From JBGTCD01 sp041749015 (GTDB lineage: Bacteria > Bacteroidota > Bacteroidia > Cytophagales > Cyclobacteriaceae): DNA of 52,706 nucleotides. The notes beneath the pieces were generated by a model. The model was not told the origin of the DNA and searched no databases. It worked only from the letters and a program-made list of their open reading frames with translations. A program made the position numbers and the translations under genes. The stretch is from NCBI GenBank assembly GCA_041749015.1, contig JBGTCD010000090.1:1-52706 (forward strand), given 5' to 3'. Positions 26,598 to 34,249 of this stretch are shown one piece after another (position 1 is the first letter of the stretch; every line of letters begins with the position of its first letter).

Positions 26598-26705
26598 ATT
26601 TCTTACTTCAAATTTCTTTCTGCCCTTAGTCGAATCAACGACCCTTCCCGTTCCTTTGAACGGGATCAGATGCTCTAACCAACTGAGCTACTGAGGAATT
26701 TCTTA
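26566..26705. repeat. 40-base exact direct repeat spaced by 100 bases
   Basis: Positions 26566-26605 and 26666-26705 are identical over 40 bases. They cover the 5' half of tRNA-Asn (acceptor strand, D-arm and first part of the anticodon stem) plus eight bases upstream. The repeat shows that the hairpin-bearing copy and the intact tRNA arose by duplication. Confidence 0.92.
26630..26697 (-). pseudogene. tRNA-Asn copy with hairpin replacing the anticodon arm (copy C)
   Basis: The minus strand keeps the 5' acceptor strand and D-arm of tRNA-Asn exactly, then reads TCTGA followed by the perfect 8-base hairpin TCCCGTTC-AAAG-GAACGGGA (26646-26665), then AGGGTCGTTGATTCGA. The 3' T-stem and acceptor strand are lost. 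It cannot be a working tRNA-Asn. It lies between the likely tRNA promoter and the intact tRNA, so it should be transcribed. Confidence 0.85.
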
Positions 26706-26759
26706 TTAATACTTGGAGCGTTTCTCCATTTATCGAAATCCCATACCGCTTAGGGACTG

Positions 26760-26790
26760 CAAATGTAAAAATTTTACCTTTTAATTCACA
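26760..26790 (-). promoter_or_regulatory. Promoter for the tRNA-Asn array: TGTG-N19-TACATTTG
   Basis: On the minus strand TACATTTG (26760-26767) is an exact -7 box, and TGTG (26787-26790, 3 of 4 to TTTG) stands 19 bases upstream. Transcription would begin near 26750 and pass through the damaged tRNA copy before the intact tRNA-Asn. Confidence 0.6.
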
Positions 26791-26809
26791 ACCAATACTC
26801 TGAGAATTT

Positions 26810-28069
26810 TTATTGTGTCAAAACCCAAAAATAGAAAATGATAAACCCCCCAAGAAAAATAAACCCGGCATAGGCCAGGAGCTTCAGCCACCTCGGTGGT
26901 ACGGGACCCCCATCCCTCCCAAGCAATAAAACAGCCTTAAAGTTCAGATAGGCGGCAAATGGTGCCACTATGAAAGATAGAACCGTGGCTAAATCAACCA
27001 GTTCCCTCAAAGAACCGACAAATTTTGATACCACTGCAAAAGTACCGGCTACTAAAATCAAACTCCAGATATTATAAATCTTTCGTGAATCACTTGCGCC
27101 TTTGAAGAAAAGTAGCTTAAAAATTCTCGCCATGGCACGACAATAACCATCAATTACTGTGATGCTGGTACTGAACATGGTACAAAAGGCCGCAACTGCG
27201 ATTACCCAATAACTCCACGCCCCTATTGATGCAGTATACATCTGAATCAGTTGTTCCGCAAACACGGTAGAATTATCAGACAGCTCGGTGCCACTCCCAT
27301 ATATCACAAGGGCACCCATCCCTAAAAATAAAATGGCAAGTCCGGCAGAGACCCAATAACCCAAATTAAAATCCACGAGGGTTTGCTTCAAGGACGGATG
27401 GAATTTGGTTTGCATTATTCGGGCTTCAGTCCATAGACTGGTCCATACGGACATGTCCACAGCGGTCGGCATCCATCCCATCAGCGCCACCAGGAAGAGT
27501 AACCCGGCAGTGTCAAAGGCAGATGAAGTAAATAACGGGGCCGCAGATTGTGGCCCTTGAGAAAGAGCGCTGAAGAAAGCAATAAGGGTGGAAATCACCA
27601 GCACAGAGGCCACAATCTTAAGTAAAAAATCAAGTGCCCCGAATCGACCAATCAACAAAATCCCCATGCAAACACCCAATACCAGCAAATTCCATTGGCC
27701 GGTATCCCAGTTAACCTGAGGGAAAAGATTACCTAAAAGCCCTGCTGTCACAAAGGTAACTGCGGCTGTCACCACAAACATGGTCAGCAGGGTCATAATC
27801 AGAAACCCATATAGGGTCCATCGGCCAATTTTCAAATATCCATCCAGAATGCTCTTGCCTGTAGCATTGGTGTACCTTGAGGCGAACTCAAAAAAAGGGT
27901 ATTTTAAAACATTGGCTAGAATAATTGCCAGCAGAAGGGTAAAACCATAATCCGCCCCTGCACGGGTGGACTGTACCAGGTGAGAAACCCCTACGCAAGT
28001 ACTTGCAAACAAAATACCCGGGCCTAAAGTCCTGAAAAATCCAATCAGATTCTCTCTCTTGATATCCAT
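26810..28069 (-). CDS. Nramp-related membrane transporter without the canonical metal motif
   Basis: The 419-residue protein has about eleven membrane helices and the Nramp start LGPGILFASTCVGVSHLVQS. The helix 1 position that holds DPGN in manganese/iron transporters reads VGVSH here, and helix 6 has GWMPTAVDMSV instead of MPHN. Fold and length match the Nramp family, but the transition-metal ligands are absent, so the substrate may be another cation or small molecule. It is divergent from hsp20. The tRNA-Asn promoter lies beyond its stop codon. Confidence 0.85.
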   Translation of the reverse strand: MDIKRENLIGFFRTLGPGILFASTCVGVSHLVQSTRAGADYGFTLLLAIILANVLKYPFFEFASRYTNATGKSILDGYLKIGRWTLYGFLIMTLLTMFVVTAAVTFVTAGLLGNLFPQVNWDTGQWNLLVLGVCMGILLIGRFGALDFLLKIVASVLVISTLIAFFSALSQGPQSAAPLFTSSAFDTAGLLFLVALMGWMPTAVDMSVWTSLWTEARIMQTKFHPSLKQTLVDFNLGYWVSAGLAILFLGMGALVIYGSGTELSDNSTVFAEQLIQMYTASIGAWSYWVIAVAAFCTMFSTSITVIDGYCRAMARIFKLLFFKGASDSRKIYNIWSLILVAGTFAVVSKFVGSLRELVDLATVLSFIVAPFAAYLNFKAVLLLGRDGGPVPPRWLKLLAYAGFIFLGGFIIFYFWVLTQ

Positions 28070-28121
28070 AACCTATTGGCAAATAAAGCATAAAAAGACA
28101 GGTCTGTAAAATTATTTTTAA

Positions 28122-28175
28122 TGTCATATTGTCTGTATTACAAGATATTAATCCTAATTAACTGTCATTATGTCT
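28122..28175. promoter_or_regulatory. Paired TGTCATnnTGTCT motifs in the hsp20 upstream region
   Basis: TGTCATATTGTCT (28122-28134) and TGTCATTATGTCT (28163-28175) are near-identical direct repeats 41 bases apart, in the 189-base region between the divergent Nramp-like gene and hsp20. They could be binding sites for a stress regulator. No known consensus is claimed. Confidence 0.35.
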
Positions 28176-28258
28176 TATTTTTAGTTAAAAAATCACATGG
28201 CATGATTTTCATCAATCCATAACTGAGAAAAAAATGTTTAACACAAAATTAAAAAGCC

Positions 28259-28696
28259 ATGACTATTGCAAAGTATAACCCTGAATTTAATGTTATGAGA
28301 CCGGAAAGCTTCAGCACTGTGCTGGACAGGTTTTTCAATGACTCTTTGATGAATGCAGCAAAGAGGAGTGAGTTTGTGCCTCAAGTGGATATTTCAGAAA
28401 ATGATAAAAACTACACAATTGAGGTTGCCGTACCGGGAATGAAAAAAGAAGATTTCAAAATTGACATCAATAACAAAGTGTTGGAAATTTCCGGTGAAAG
28501 AAAAATGAATAAAGAGGTAAAGGAAGAAAACTTTCATTCAATTGAAACTTCCTATGGCTCATTTAAAAGGTCTTTCAGACTTCCTGAGGAAGTTTCAGAG
28601 AGTAAAATCTCTGCCACTTACAAGGATGGTATCCTGGAGTTATTGCTCCCAAAATCTGTGGAGAAAAAACTAAAGTCTTCCATCCCCGTAAAATAA
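28259..28696 (+). CDS. Hsp20/alpha-crystallin small heat shock protein
   Basis: The 145-residue protein has a short N-terminal arm, an alpha-crystallin domain (about 40-130) with VDISENDKNYTIEVAVPGMKKEDF and the closing KDGILELLLPK, and a C-terminal IPV motif that docks between dimers. It is an ATP-independent holdase that keeps unfolding proteins soluble. A terminator follows. The next gene, the HtrA protease, is also a protein quality-control factor, although the terminator separates the two. Confidence 0.95.
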   Translation: MTIAKYNPEFNVMRPESFSTVLDRFFNDSLMNAAKRSEFVPQVDISENDKNYTIEVAVPGMKKEDFKIDINNKVLEISGERKMNKEVKEENFHSIETSYGSFKRSFRLPEEVSESKISATYKDGILELLLPKSVEKKLKSSIPVK

Positions 28697-28718
28697 ATTT
28701 GATAAATATTATCTTAAG

Positions 28719-28746
28719 AGCCGGTCAAAAAAACCGGCTTTTTTTG
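28719..28746 (+). terminator. Terminator after hsp20
   Basis: AGCCGGT (28719-28725) and ACCGGCT (28733-28739) form a perfect 7-base stem with a 7-base A-rich loop, followed by a run of T. Confidence 0.9.
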
Positions 28747-28793
28747 TTTATTTAAAACAGAAACCCCTACTCAGGCGTATTAGTAAAAACATA

Positions 28794-30245
28794 ATGATGA
28801 TATCAAAGAAAGTTTTCTTTTTAGGGGTAATGACAGCAGGTATAATTGGCAGCTTGCTTTCACTTTTGGTGGTTTTTACCTTTGTTGACCTTTCCAGCTC
28901 TGGTTATGATTCGATAGATGCAAGGCAAAAGTCTTTACTCACTTCACAAAATTTAGATTCTTCTTACAAGGTACCTGATCGCTTTAATTTTCTGGATGCT
29001 GCAGAATCGGTACTTCCAGGTGTAGTGCATATCAGGACCAGCTATGGCGACCAGGGTGGGGGGCTTGTTGAAGATTTTTTTCATGATTTCAATATTCGCA
29101 AGATGCCATCACAATCCTCTGGCTCAGGAGTGATTATTTCAGACGATGGCTATATTGCTACCAACCATCATGTCATCGAAAAAGCTAGCAGGATTGAAGT
29201 AACGCTAAGCGATAACAGAAGCTACCAGGCAAAGCTTGTTGGCTCTGATCCTACTACAGACCTTGCCCTTCTCAAGATTGATGACACCCATCTTCCATTC
29301 GTAAAATATGGCAATTCTGATGATATCCGGCTTGGAGAGTGGGTTCTTGCTATAGGCAATCCTTTTAATCTCAATAGTACGGTGACCGCGGGAATCATCA
29401 GTGCCAAAGCAAGAAACATCGGAATCCTGAGAAGGCAAAATAACCTCCAGATTGAATCATTTATTCAAACCGATGCTGTAGTAAATCCCGGAAATAGTGG
29501 GGGTGCATTAGTCAATCTCGATGGGGACCTAATCGGTATCAACACAGCTATCGCCACCAATACCGGTCAGTATGCGGGATACTCCTTCGCCATACCGGTG
29601 ACCCTGGTTACCAAAGTCATGGATGACTTACTGAAATATGGGAAGGTACAGCGTGGGCTATTGGGTATTTATATTGGTGATGTAAATGCACAGGTGGCAA
29701 AAAATCAGAACCTAGATGTGTTTCAGGGGGTGTTTATTACAGAGGTGCATCCCAACAGTGCTGCAGAAGAGGCCGGCCTTTTAGATGGTGACGTAATCAC
29801 TGGTATTAATGGTAGGATTGTTTCCAATGTTTCGGAACTACAGGAACTGGTGGCAAGAAAACGCCCTGGTGATACCATAAGTGTAGATTACCGCCGTAAC
29901 GGCACTGAGGACCAGACACTAGCCATCCTTAAGGGTACCGACGGGACCCGGCAATTGGTCATCAGGGATTACCCCATGGAATATGATGGGGCAGTATTTA
30001 GAAACCTCACCGAAAAAGAACTCGCCACCCTAAAGGTAAAAGGTGGGGTATTGATTGAGGCTATCGAAGAAGGGCCCTGGTCCAGGTCCGAGGCTAAACC
30101 AGGTTTTGTCATCACTCATGTTGATAAAGTGGCCATTATGGACATGAGAGAATTTAGTATGGCCCTGGAAAATAAAAATGGCGCATTACTCATTGAAGGC
30201 TTAGACCTCAATGGAGATGCCATCGCCTTTGCGGTAAATAAATAA
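28794..30245 (+). CDS. htrA: HtrA/DegP-type serine protease with PDZ domains
   Basis: The 483-residue protein has an N-terminal membrane anchor or signal (about 5-32), a trypsin-like protease domain and a C-terminal PDZ region. The catalytic triad is His126 in TNHHVIEKA, Asp156 in DPTTDLALLKID and Ser235 in NPGNSGGAL. A clear PDZ domain covers about 290-375 (GVFITEVHPNSAAEEAGLLDGD), with a weaker second one near 395-480. It degrades or holds misfolded proteins in the periplasm. A second ATG one codon in is an equally good start. Confidence 0.95.
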   Translation: MMISKKVFFLGVMTAGIIGSLLSLLVVFTFVDLSSSGYDSIDARQKSLLTSQNLDSSYKVPDRFNFLDAAESVLPGVVHIRTSYGDQGGGLVEDFFHDFNIRKMPSQSSGSGVIISDDGYIATNHHVIEKASRIEVTLSDNRSYQAKLVGSDPTTDLALLKIDDTHLPFVKYGNSDDIRLGEWVLAIGNPFNLNSTVTAGIISAKARNIGILRRQNNLQIESFIQTDAVVNPGNSGGALVNLDGDLIGINTAIATNTGQYAGYSFAIPVTLVTKVMDDLLKYGKVQRGLLGIYIGDVNAQVAKNQNLDVFQGVFITEVHPNSAAEEAGLLDGDVITGINGRIVSNVSELQELVARKRPGDTISVDYRRNGTEDQTLAILKGTDGTRQLVIRDYPMEYDGAVFRNLTEKELATLKVKGGVLIEAIEEGPWSRSEAKPGFVITHVDKVAIMDMREFSMALENKNGALLIEGLDLNGDAIAFAVNK

Positions 30246-30308
30246 TCTTTTTTCCTTTTCAAAAATCCTGACTTACTTTGAATACTAAATTCAAAACACA
30301 ACCAATCT

Positions 30309-31856
30309 ATGTCTAGCGAAAAGCACCCGCTCGAAAAAATTCTCAAAGACCTGGGACTTAAATCAGAAAATTACGGTACCTCCACAGGGGTAAAATGGCT
30401 TTCATCCAAAGGCACTTTAATTGAGTCAAATTCACCTGTCAATGGGCAGATCATCGGAAAGGTGTACAGCACTGCGGAAGCTGATTATGATAAAGTAGTA
30501 GAAAAATCACGTGAGGCCTTTCTGGAATGGCGGATGGTCCCTGCACCAAAAAGAGGTGAAGTAGTGCGTCAAATTGGCCTGGAACTTAGAAATAAAAAAG
30601 ACCACCTTGGAAAGCTGGTAAGTTATGAAATGGGAAAATCCTTGCAAGAGGGACTTGGGGAGGTGCAGGAAATGATTGATATTTGCGATTTTGCCGTTGG
30701 CCTATCGCGGCAATTACACGGATTCACCATGCACTCTGAAAGGCCCCAGCACAGGATGTATGAGCAGTACCACCCTCTAGGCGTAGTGGGCATCATTTCT
30801 GCATTTAATTTTCCTGTAGCCGTGTGGTCCTGGAATACCATGCTCGCATGGGTTTGTGGCAACACCTGTATTTGGAAACCATCAGAAAAGGCACCGCTTT
30901 GTGGTGTTGCTTGTCAAAATATCATTGCTGAGGTGTTCAAAAAGAATAATGTGCCTGAGGGGGTCTCGTGCCTCATCAATGGCGATTATAAGATCGGTTC
31001 AAAACTCTCTAATGATGAAAGGATACCACTGGTCTCTGCCACCGGTTCTACAAGAATGGGTAAAGCCGTAGGAGTTGCCGTAGGGGCACGACTGGGCCGT
31101 GCACTACTCGAGTTGGGGGGTAATAATGCCATTATTATAAGTGAAAAGGCCAACATGGATGTGGCCATTAGGGCTGCTGTATTCGGTGCGGTAGGCACTT
31201 GCGGTCAGCGGTGCACCTCTACCCGCAGACTGATCATTCATGAGTCGATTTATGATGAAATAACCAAGCGACTGAAAAAGTCATATTCTCAAATCAAAAT
31301 TGGCGATCCCCTTGATGAAAAAAACCATGTGGGCCCTTTGATTGACAAAGATGCGGTTGAGATTTATGCAAAAGCGATAGAAAAAATTACACAGGGTGGT
31401 GGGAGATGGCTTGTGCAAGGTGGCCGTCTCCAAGGCAAAGGCTATGAGTCGGGTTGCTATGTGAAACCTTGCATTGCCGAGATGACCCCAGAAATGGAAA
31501 TGGTTCAAAATGAAACCTTTGCCCCGATCTTATATCTTCTTAAATATCAAAATATAGAGGAGGCCATTGCGATCCAAAATAATGTAAGGCAGGGATTATC
31601 TTCCGCAATTATGACTGATAACCTGCAGGAATCAGAGCTTTTCCTTTCTCATGCAGGATCAGATTGCGGCATAGCCAATGTCAATATCGGTACCTCCGGA
31701 GCTGAAATTGGTGGCGCCTTTGGAGGCGAGAAAGAAACCGGTGGCGGCAGGGAGTCTGGATCGGATGCATGGAAAATATACATGAGACGACAAACAAATA
31801 CCATCAACTATGGAAAGACGCTGCCGCTAGCTCAGGGAATAAAATTCGACTTTTAG
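30309..31856 (+). CDS. ALDH7-type aldehyde dehydrogenase (aminoadipate semialdehyde dehydrogenase-like)
   Basis: The 515-residue NAD-dependent aldehyde dehydrogenase has the cofactor region IISAFNFPVAVWSWN, ATGSTRMGK, the general-base Glu in LLELGGNNA and the nucleophile Cys302 in GQRCTSTRR. The segment GTSGAEIGGAFGGEKETGGGRESGSD near the end is typical of the antiquitin (ALDH7) group, which oxidises alpha-aminoadipate semialdehyde in lysine breakdown. No lysine-degradation partner is adjacent, so the substrate is an inference from the family. It follows htrA by 63 bases. Confidence 0.92.
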   Translation: MSSEKHPLEKILKDLGLKSENYGTSTGVKWLSSKGTLIESNSPVNGQIIGKVYSTAEADYDKVVEKSREAFLEWRMVPAPKRGEVVRQIGLELRNKKDHLGKLVSYEMGKSLQEGLGEVQEMIDICDFAVGLSRQLHGFTMHSERPQHRMYEQYHPLGVVGIISAFNFPVAVWSWNTMLAWVCGNTCIWKPSEKAPLCGVACQNIIAEVFKKNNVPEGVSCLINGDYKIGSKLSNDERIPLVSATGSTRMGKAVGVAVGARLGRALLELGGNNAIIISEKANMDVAIRAAVFGAVGTCGQRCTSTRRLIIHESIYDEITKRLKKSYSQIKIGDPLDEKNHVGPLIDKDAVEIYAKAIEKITQGGGRWLVQGGRLQGKGYESGCYVKPCIAEMTPEMEMVQNETFAPILYLLKYQNIEEAIAIQNNVRQGLSSAIMTDNLQESELFLSHAGSDCGIANVNIGTSGAEIGGAFGGEKETGGGRESGSDAWKIYMRRQTNTINYGKTLPLAQGIKFDF

Positions 31857-31921
31857 TCAATATTTTTACAACTTCACTCAAAAAGTTACCTCCACAAAAA
31901 ATTAACTTTTTTACATTAACA

Positions 31922-31929
31922 TACTTTTG
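31922..31929 (+). promoter_or_regulatory. Candidate -7 box (TACTTTTG) for the response regulator
   Basis: TACTTTTG matches TAnnTTTG about 55 bases before the ATG at 31984. No clear -33 box is seen. Confidence 0.4.
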
Positions 31930-31983
31930 TTTTGTACGTTTCTGGTAAAATTATATATTTAGAAGTATTTAAAGTCCAAACTC

Positions 31984-32406
31984 ATGACAGGAGAAGTTGA
32001 TTTCAGGTATAATGCAGTAATGCTAATTGATGATAATGAGATTGATAACCTCATCAATCAAAAGATGATTGAAGCATCTAATATTGCAAATCACATTTAT
32101 ACCCATACAGGAGCCAAAAGTGCCATAGAGTTTCTTAAAAATCTTGAGAAACTTGATGGCATCTCTACTAATATTCTTCCGGAGGTTATTTTCCTGGATA
32201 TTGACATGCCTCTAATGGATGGGTTCCAGTTTCTCGATGAGTTTGAAAAGCTCAAACAGGGCACCAAAGAACAATGCAAGGTGGTGATGCTCACTTCTTC
32301 TATCAACCCCCAGGATATGAACAAGAGTAAAGGATATACTTATGTAAAAAAGTATATCAATAAACCCCTTTCTCAGGAAAATCTTGAAAAACTTTCTGTC
32401 AACTAA
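31984..32406 (+). CDS. Single-domain response regulator (CheY-like)
   Basis: The 140-residue protein is a lone receiver domain: acidic pair Asp16/Asp17 in LIDDNEIDN, phospho-acceptor Asp72 in FLDIDMPLMDG, the Thr/Ser switch in VMLTSS, and the conserved Lys in INKPLS. There is no output domain, so it would signal through protein contacts. No kinase gene is adjacent. Its last four bases overlap the end of the convergent helical-repeat gene. Confidence 0.94.
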   Translation: MTGEVDFRYNAVMLIDDNEIDNLINQKMIEASNIANHIYTHTGAKSAIEFLKNLEKLDGISTNILPEVIFLDIDMPLMDGFQFLDEFEKLKQGTKEQCKVVMLTSSINPQDMNKSKGYTYVKKYINKPLSQENLEKLSVN

Positions 32407-33854
32407 AATTTAGGCTTACAAAGCGCATCCACAAACTTATCATCCATCTTGATAAGGATAATAGGTGCAAAGAGTGGCGCATCAAGGTTTGAGAACTTTT
32501 TGATCATCGACCTGACCTTATCCTCCTTATTTTTCTTAACATCACTTACCGCAGTTTTTAGCATCTTAACGACGAGCAGCACATGCTTACAATTATCTTT
32601 GCCGATCATTCTGATCTGTCTTGAAACGCTGTTTATCAATTGATGGAATAATTCATATTCATCCATAATACAATACTGAAGCGCAAGCAAGGTCTTTATT
32701 TCAAGTTGAGCATTAGGATACTTTTTCAAACTCATCTCATTCAGCAAATTATTGATCCATCGGGCCGCCTCATCATATTTACCGGCGTAGTAGCAGGATA
32801 TGGCCCTGTAAGTGGCATAAAATATTAACCTTGGTGCATCTAAGGGATCATTTTCATAATCCTCAAAAAGCAACTCATTCTCTTCATAAAGCTGATCTTC
32901 AATATTTAATCGCACGTGCCTTTTGACCTTTGTAAAAAGAAACTGAGAAGGGAATGTATAATGGCTGTAGTTTGATATTAAATTGCTTACCGCATCATTG
33001 ACCTCTTCATAGTAAGATTCTGCTTTGCCATACACCTTGTGATGGTAATAGTATTCCAGCTTTAAAAACTCAAAAACCAAATTGAGATGGTAGTAAATCC
33101 CATCCTGAGGATATGAGTCAAAGGTTTTACCCACCTTCTCCAAAATATCTTCAATTGGCTCAGCGGAAAAGTCCCCAGCGTCTTCGGATTGCACAAATAG
33201 CCTATGAAAAATATTCAGGCAGCTCTGGAAAACATAAAGGCGATGTGACTGATAGAGCGCACTGATATTCATCAGTTCCCTTAATAATAATTCCAATCCC
33301 AACTTCGAAGTTTCGCTTGGAGCCAGACTATATTCCCCATATTTTTTGAAATAATCAGATAAAATATCCTCAGCCTTATCCACAGCCAACATGAATGCCA
33401 CATGCTTATTATATAGCTGTGAATAGCTAAAATAATCAGGGTGGTTCAAATGAAGCTTTTTGAGCGACTTATATACCACTGTCAGTTCGTTACTAAGATC
33501 ATAATCGAGTAGTTCCCGCTCTAATTTTTTTAATGTGGCAATTGCTATGGCTTTCTTTTTGGTAAATAAAATTTCGTTGATGTTGGCTACCTTCTTAAGA
33601 ATGTCCGTCCTTGGACTTTCCATTTGCTCAATAAGATAATCTTCAATCCGCTGATTTAATCTTGACCTTAAAGTATAGTAGGCATTGGTGTTGACCTCCA
33701 ATTCATTCATGATCTTGATATCAGAGGTCTGCCTTTCTCTCAAAGCCTTGAGTAAATAAGCTGACTTTTCAGCACCGGTACCAATCAGGTTTTCATGAAT
33801 GGCTTCAAAGTCATTGAGGGAGAGTTGCTTAATGATGTTCTTGAGTTTTGCCAT
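32403..33854 (-). CDS. Helical-repeat (TPR-like) protein of unknown function
   Basis: The 483-residue protein is almost entirely alpha-helical with no signal peptide, so it is probably cytoplasmic. The first 90 residues (KNIIKQLSLNDFEAIHENL, then SAYLLKALRE) look like a conserved N-terminal module. Later helical pairs with aromatic and Ala positions (for example LIFYATYRAISCYYAGKYDEAARWI) fit TPR-like repeats. I recognise the general Bacteroidota type but no named family. It overlaps the response regulator gene at its 3' end, tail to tail. Confidence 0.8.
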   Translation of the reverse strand: MAKLKNIIKQLSLNDFEAIHENLIGTGAEKSAYLLKALRERQTSDIKIMNELEVNTNAYYTLRSRLNQRIEDYLIEQMESPRTDILKKVANINEILFTKKKAIAIATLKKLERELLDYDLSNELTVVYKSLKKLHLNHPDYFSYSQLYNKHVAFMLAVDKAEDILSDYFKKYGEYSLAPSETSKLGLELLLRELMNISALYQSHRLYVFQSCLNIFHRLFVQSEDAGDFSAEPIEDILEKVGKTFDSYPQDGIYYHLNLVFEFLKLEYYYHHKVYGKAESYYEEVNDAVSNLISNYSHYTFPSQFLFTKVKRHVRLNIEDQLYEENELLFEDYENDPLDAPRLIFYATYRAISCYYAGKYDEAARWINNLLNEMSLKKYPNAQLEIKTLLALQYCIMDEYELFHQLINSVSRQIRMIGKDNCKHVLLVVKMLKTAVSDVKKNKEDKVRSMIKKFSNLDAPLFAPIILIKMDDKFVDALCKPKF

Positions 33855-34062
33855 ATTAAGAAGCGCCGTTCATAAGCTCTAAATATATTTAAACTTTTGC
33901 CAATCCTACAATTTAGGAATAATATTTTAAATTCAAATTTACCTTTATGGAGATTTAGTATTACTATTAAATAATAAAAATGAAGGATTCAGAATTGTAA
34001 GGCTTAAAAATCCTCTTTACCTAATTATATGCCTTCATGAGTTTGAAGGCAATTTTCTGCAC

Positions 34063-34088
34063 AAAAAAACCAGATCATGCCATCTGGG
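34063..34088 (-). terminator. Terminator downstream of tRNA-Ala
   Basis: On the minus strand CCAGAT and ATCTGG form a 6-base stem with a 6-base loop followed by seven T. A second small hairpin (GCCTTCA/TGAAGGC, 34031-34050) lies further on. Otherwise the 286 bases from 33855 to 34140 show no gene. Confidence 0.75.
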
Positions 34089-34140
34089 ATTTCAGTACTT
34101 AACTCAAATCTGGAAAATTGGGGTAAGAAAAAATAAAAAG

Positions 34141-34214
34141 TGGAGCATATCGGATTCGAACCGATGACCTCTACACTGCCAGTGTAGCACTCTAGCCAAC
34201 TGAGCTAATGCCCC
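34141..34214 (-). tRNA. tRNA-Ala (GGC)
   Basis: A full 74-base cloverleaf on the minus strand. The acceptor GGGGCAT pairs with ATGCTCC and includes the G3-U70 pair that identifies tRNA-Ala. The anticodon loop is CTGGCAG on a CTACA/TGTAG stem, and the discriminator is A. CCA is not encoded. Confidence 0.97.
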
Positions 34215-34249
34215 AAAAGGATTGCAAATATAGGTAAAAAATCTTTTTA

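Noticed and set aside
25931..26760. CRISPR array or integron-like array
   Set aside because: The repeats are tRNA-derived with unequal spacing and no short regular spacers; no cas or integrase gene is present.
28197..28215. Sigma-54-like TGGCATGATTTTCAT site upstream of hsp20
   Set aside because: The -24 GG is present but the -12 GC is not at the required spacing.
28234..28278. Short upstream reading frame MFNTKLKSHDYCKV overlapping the hsp20 start
   Set aside because: Fourteen codons with no ribosome binding site or sign of conservation; not supported as a gene.
34031..34050. GCCTTCA/TGAAGGC hairpin as a separate regulatory RNA
   Set aside because: Only a 7-base stem without a T-run; at most a backup terminator beyond tRNA-Ala.
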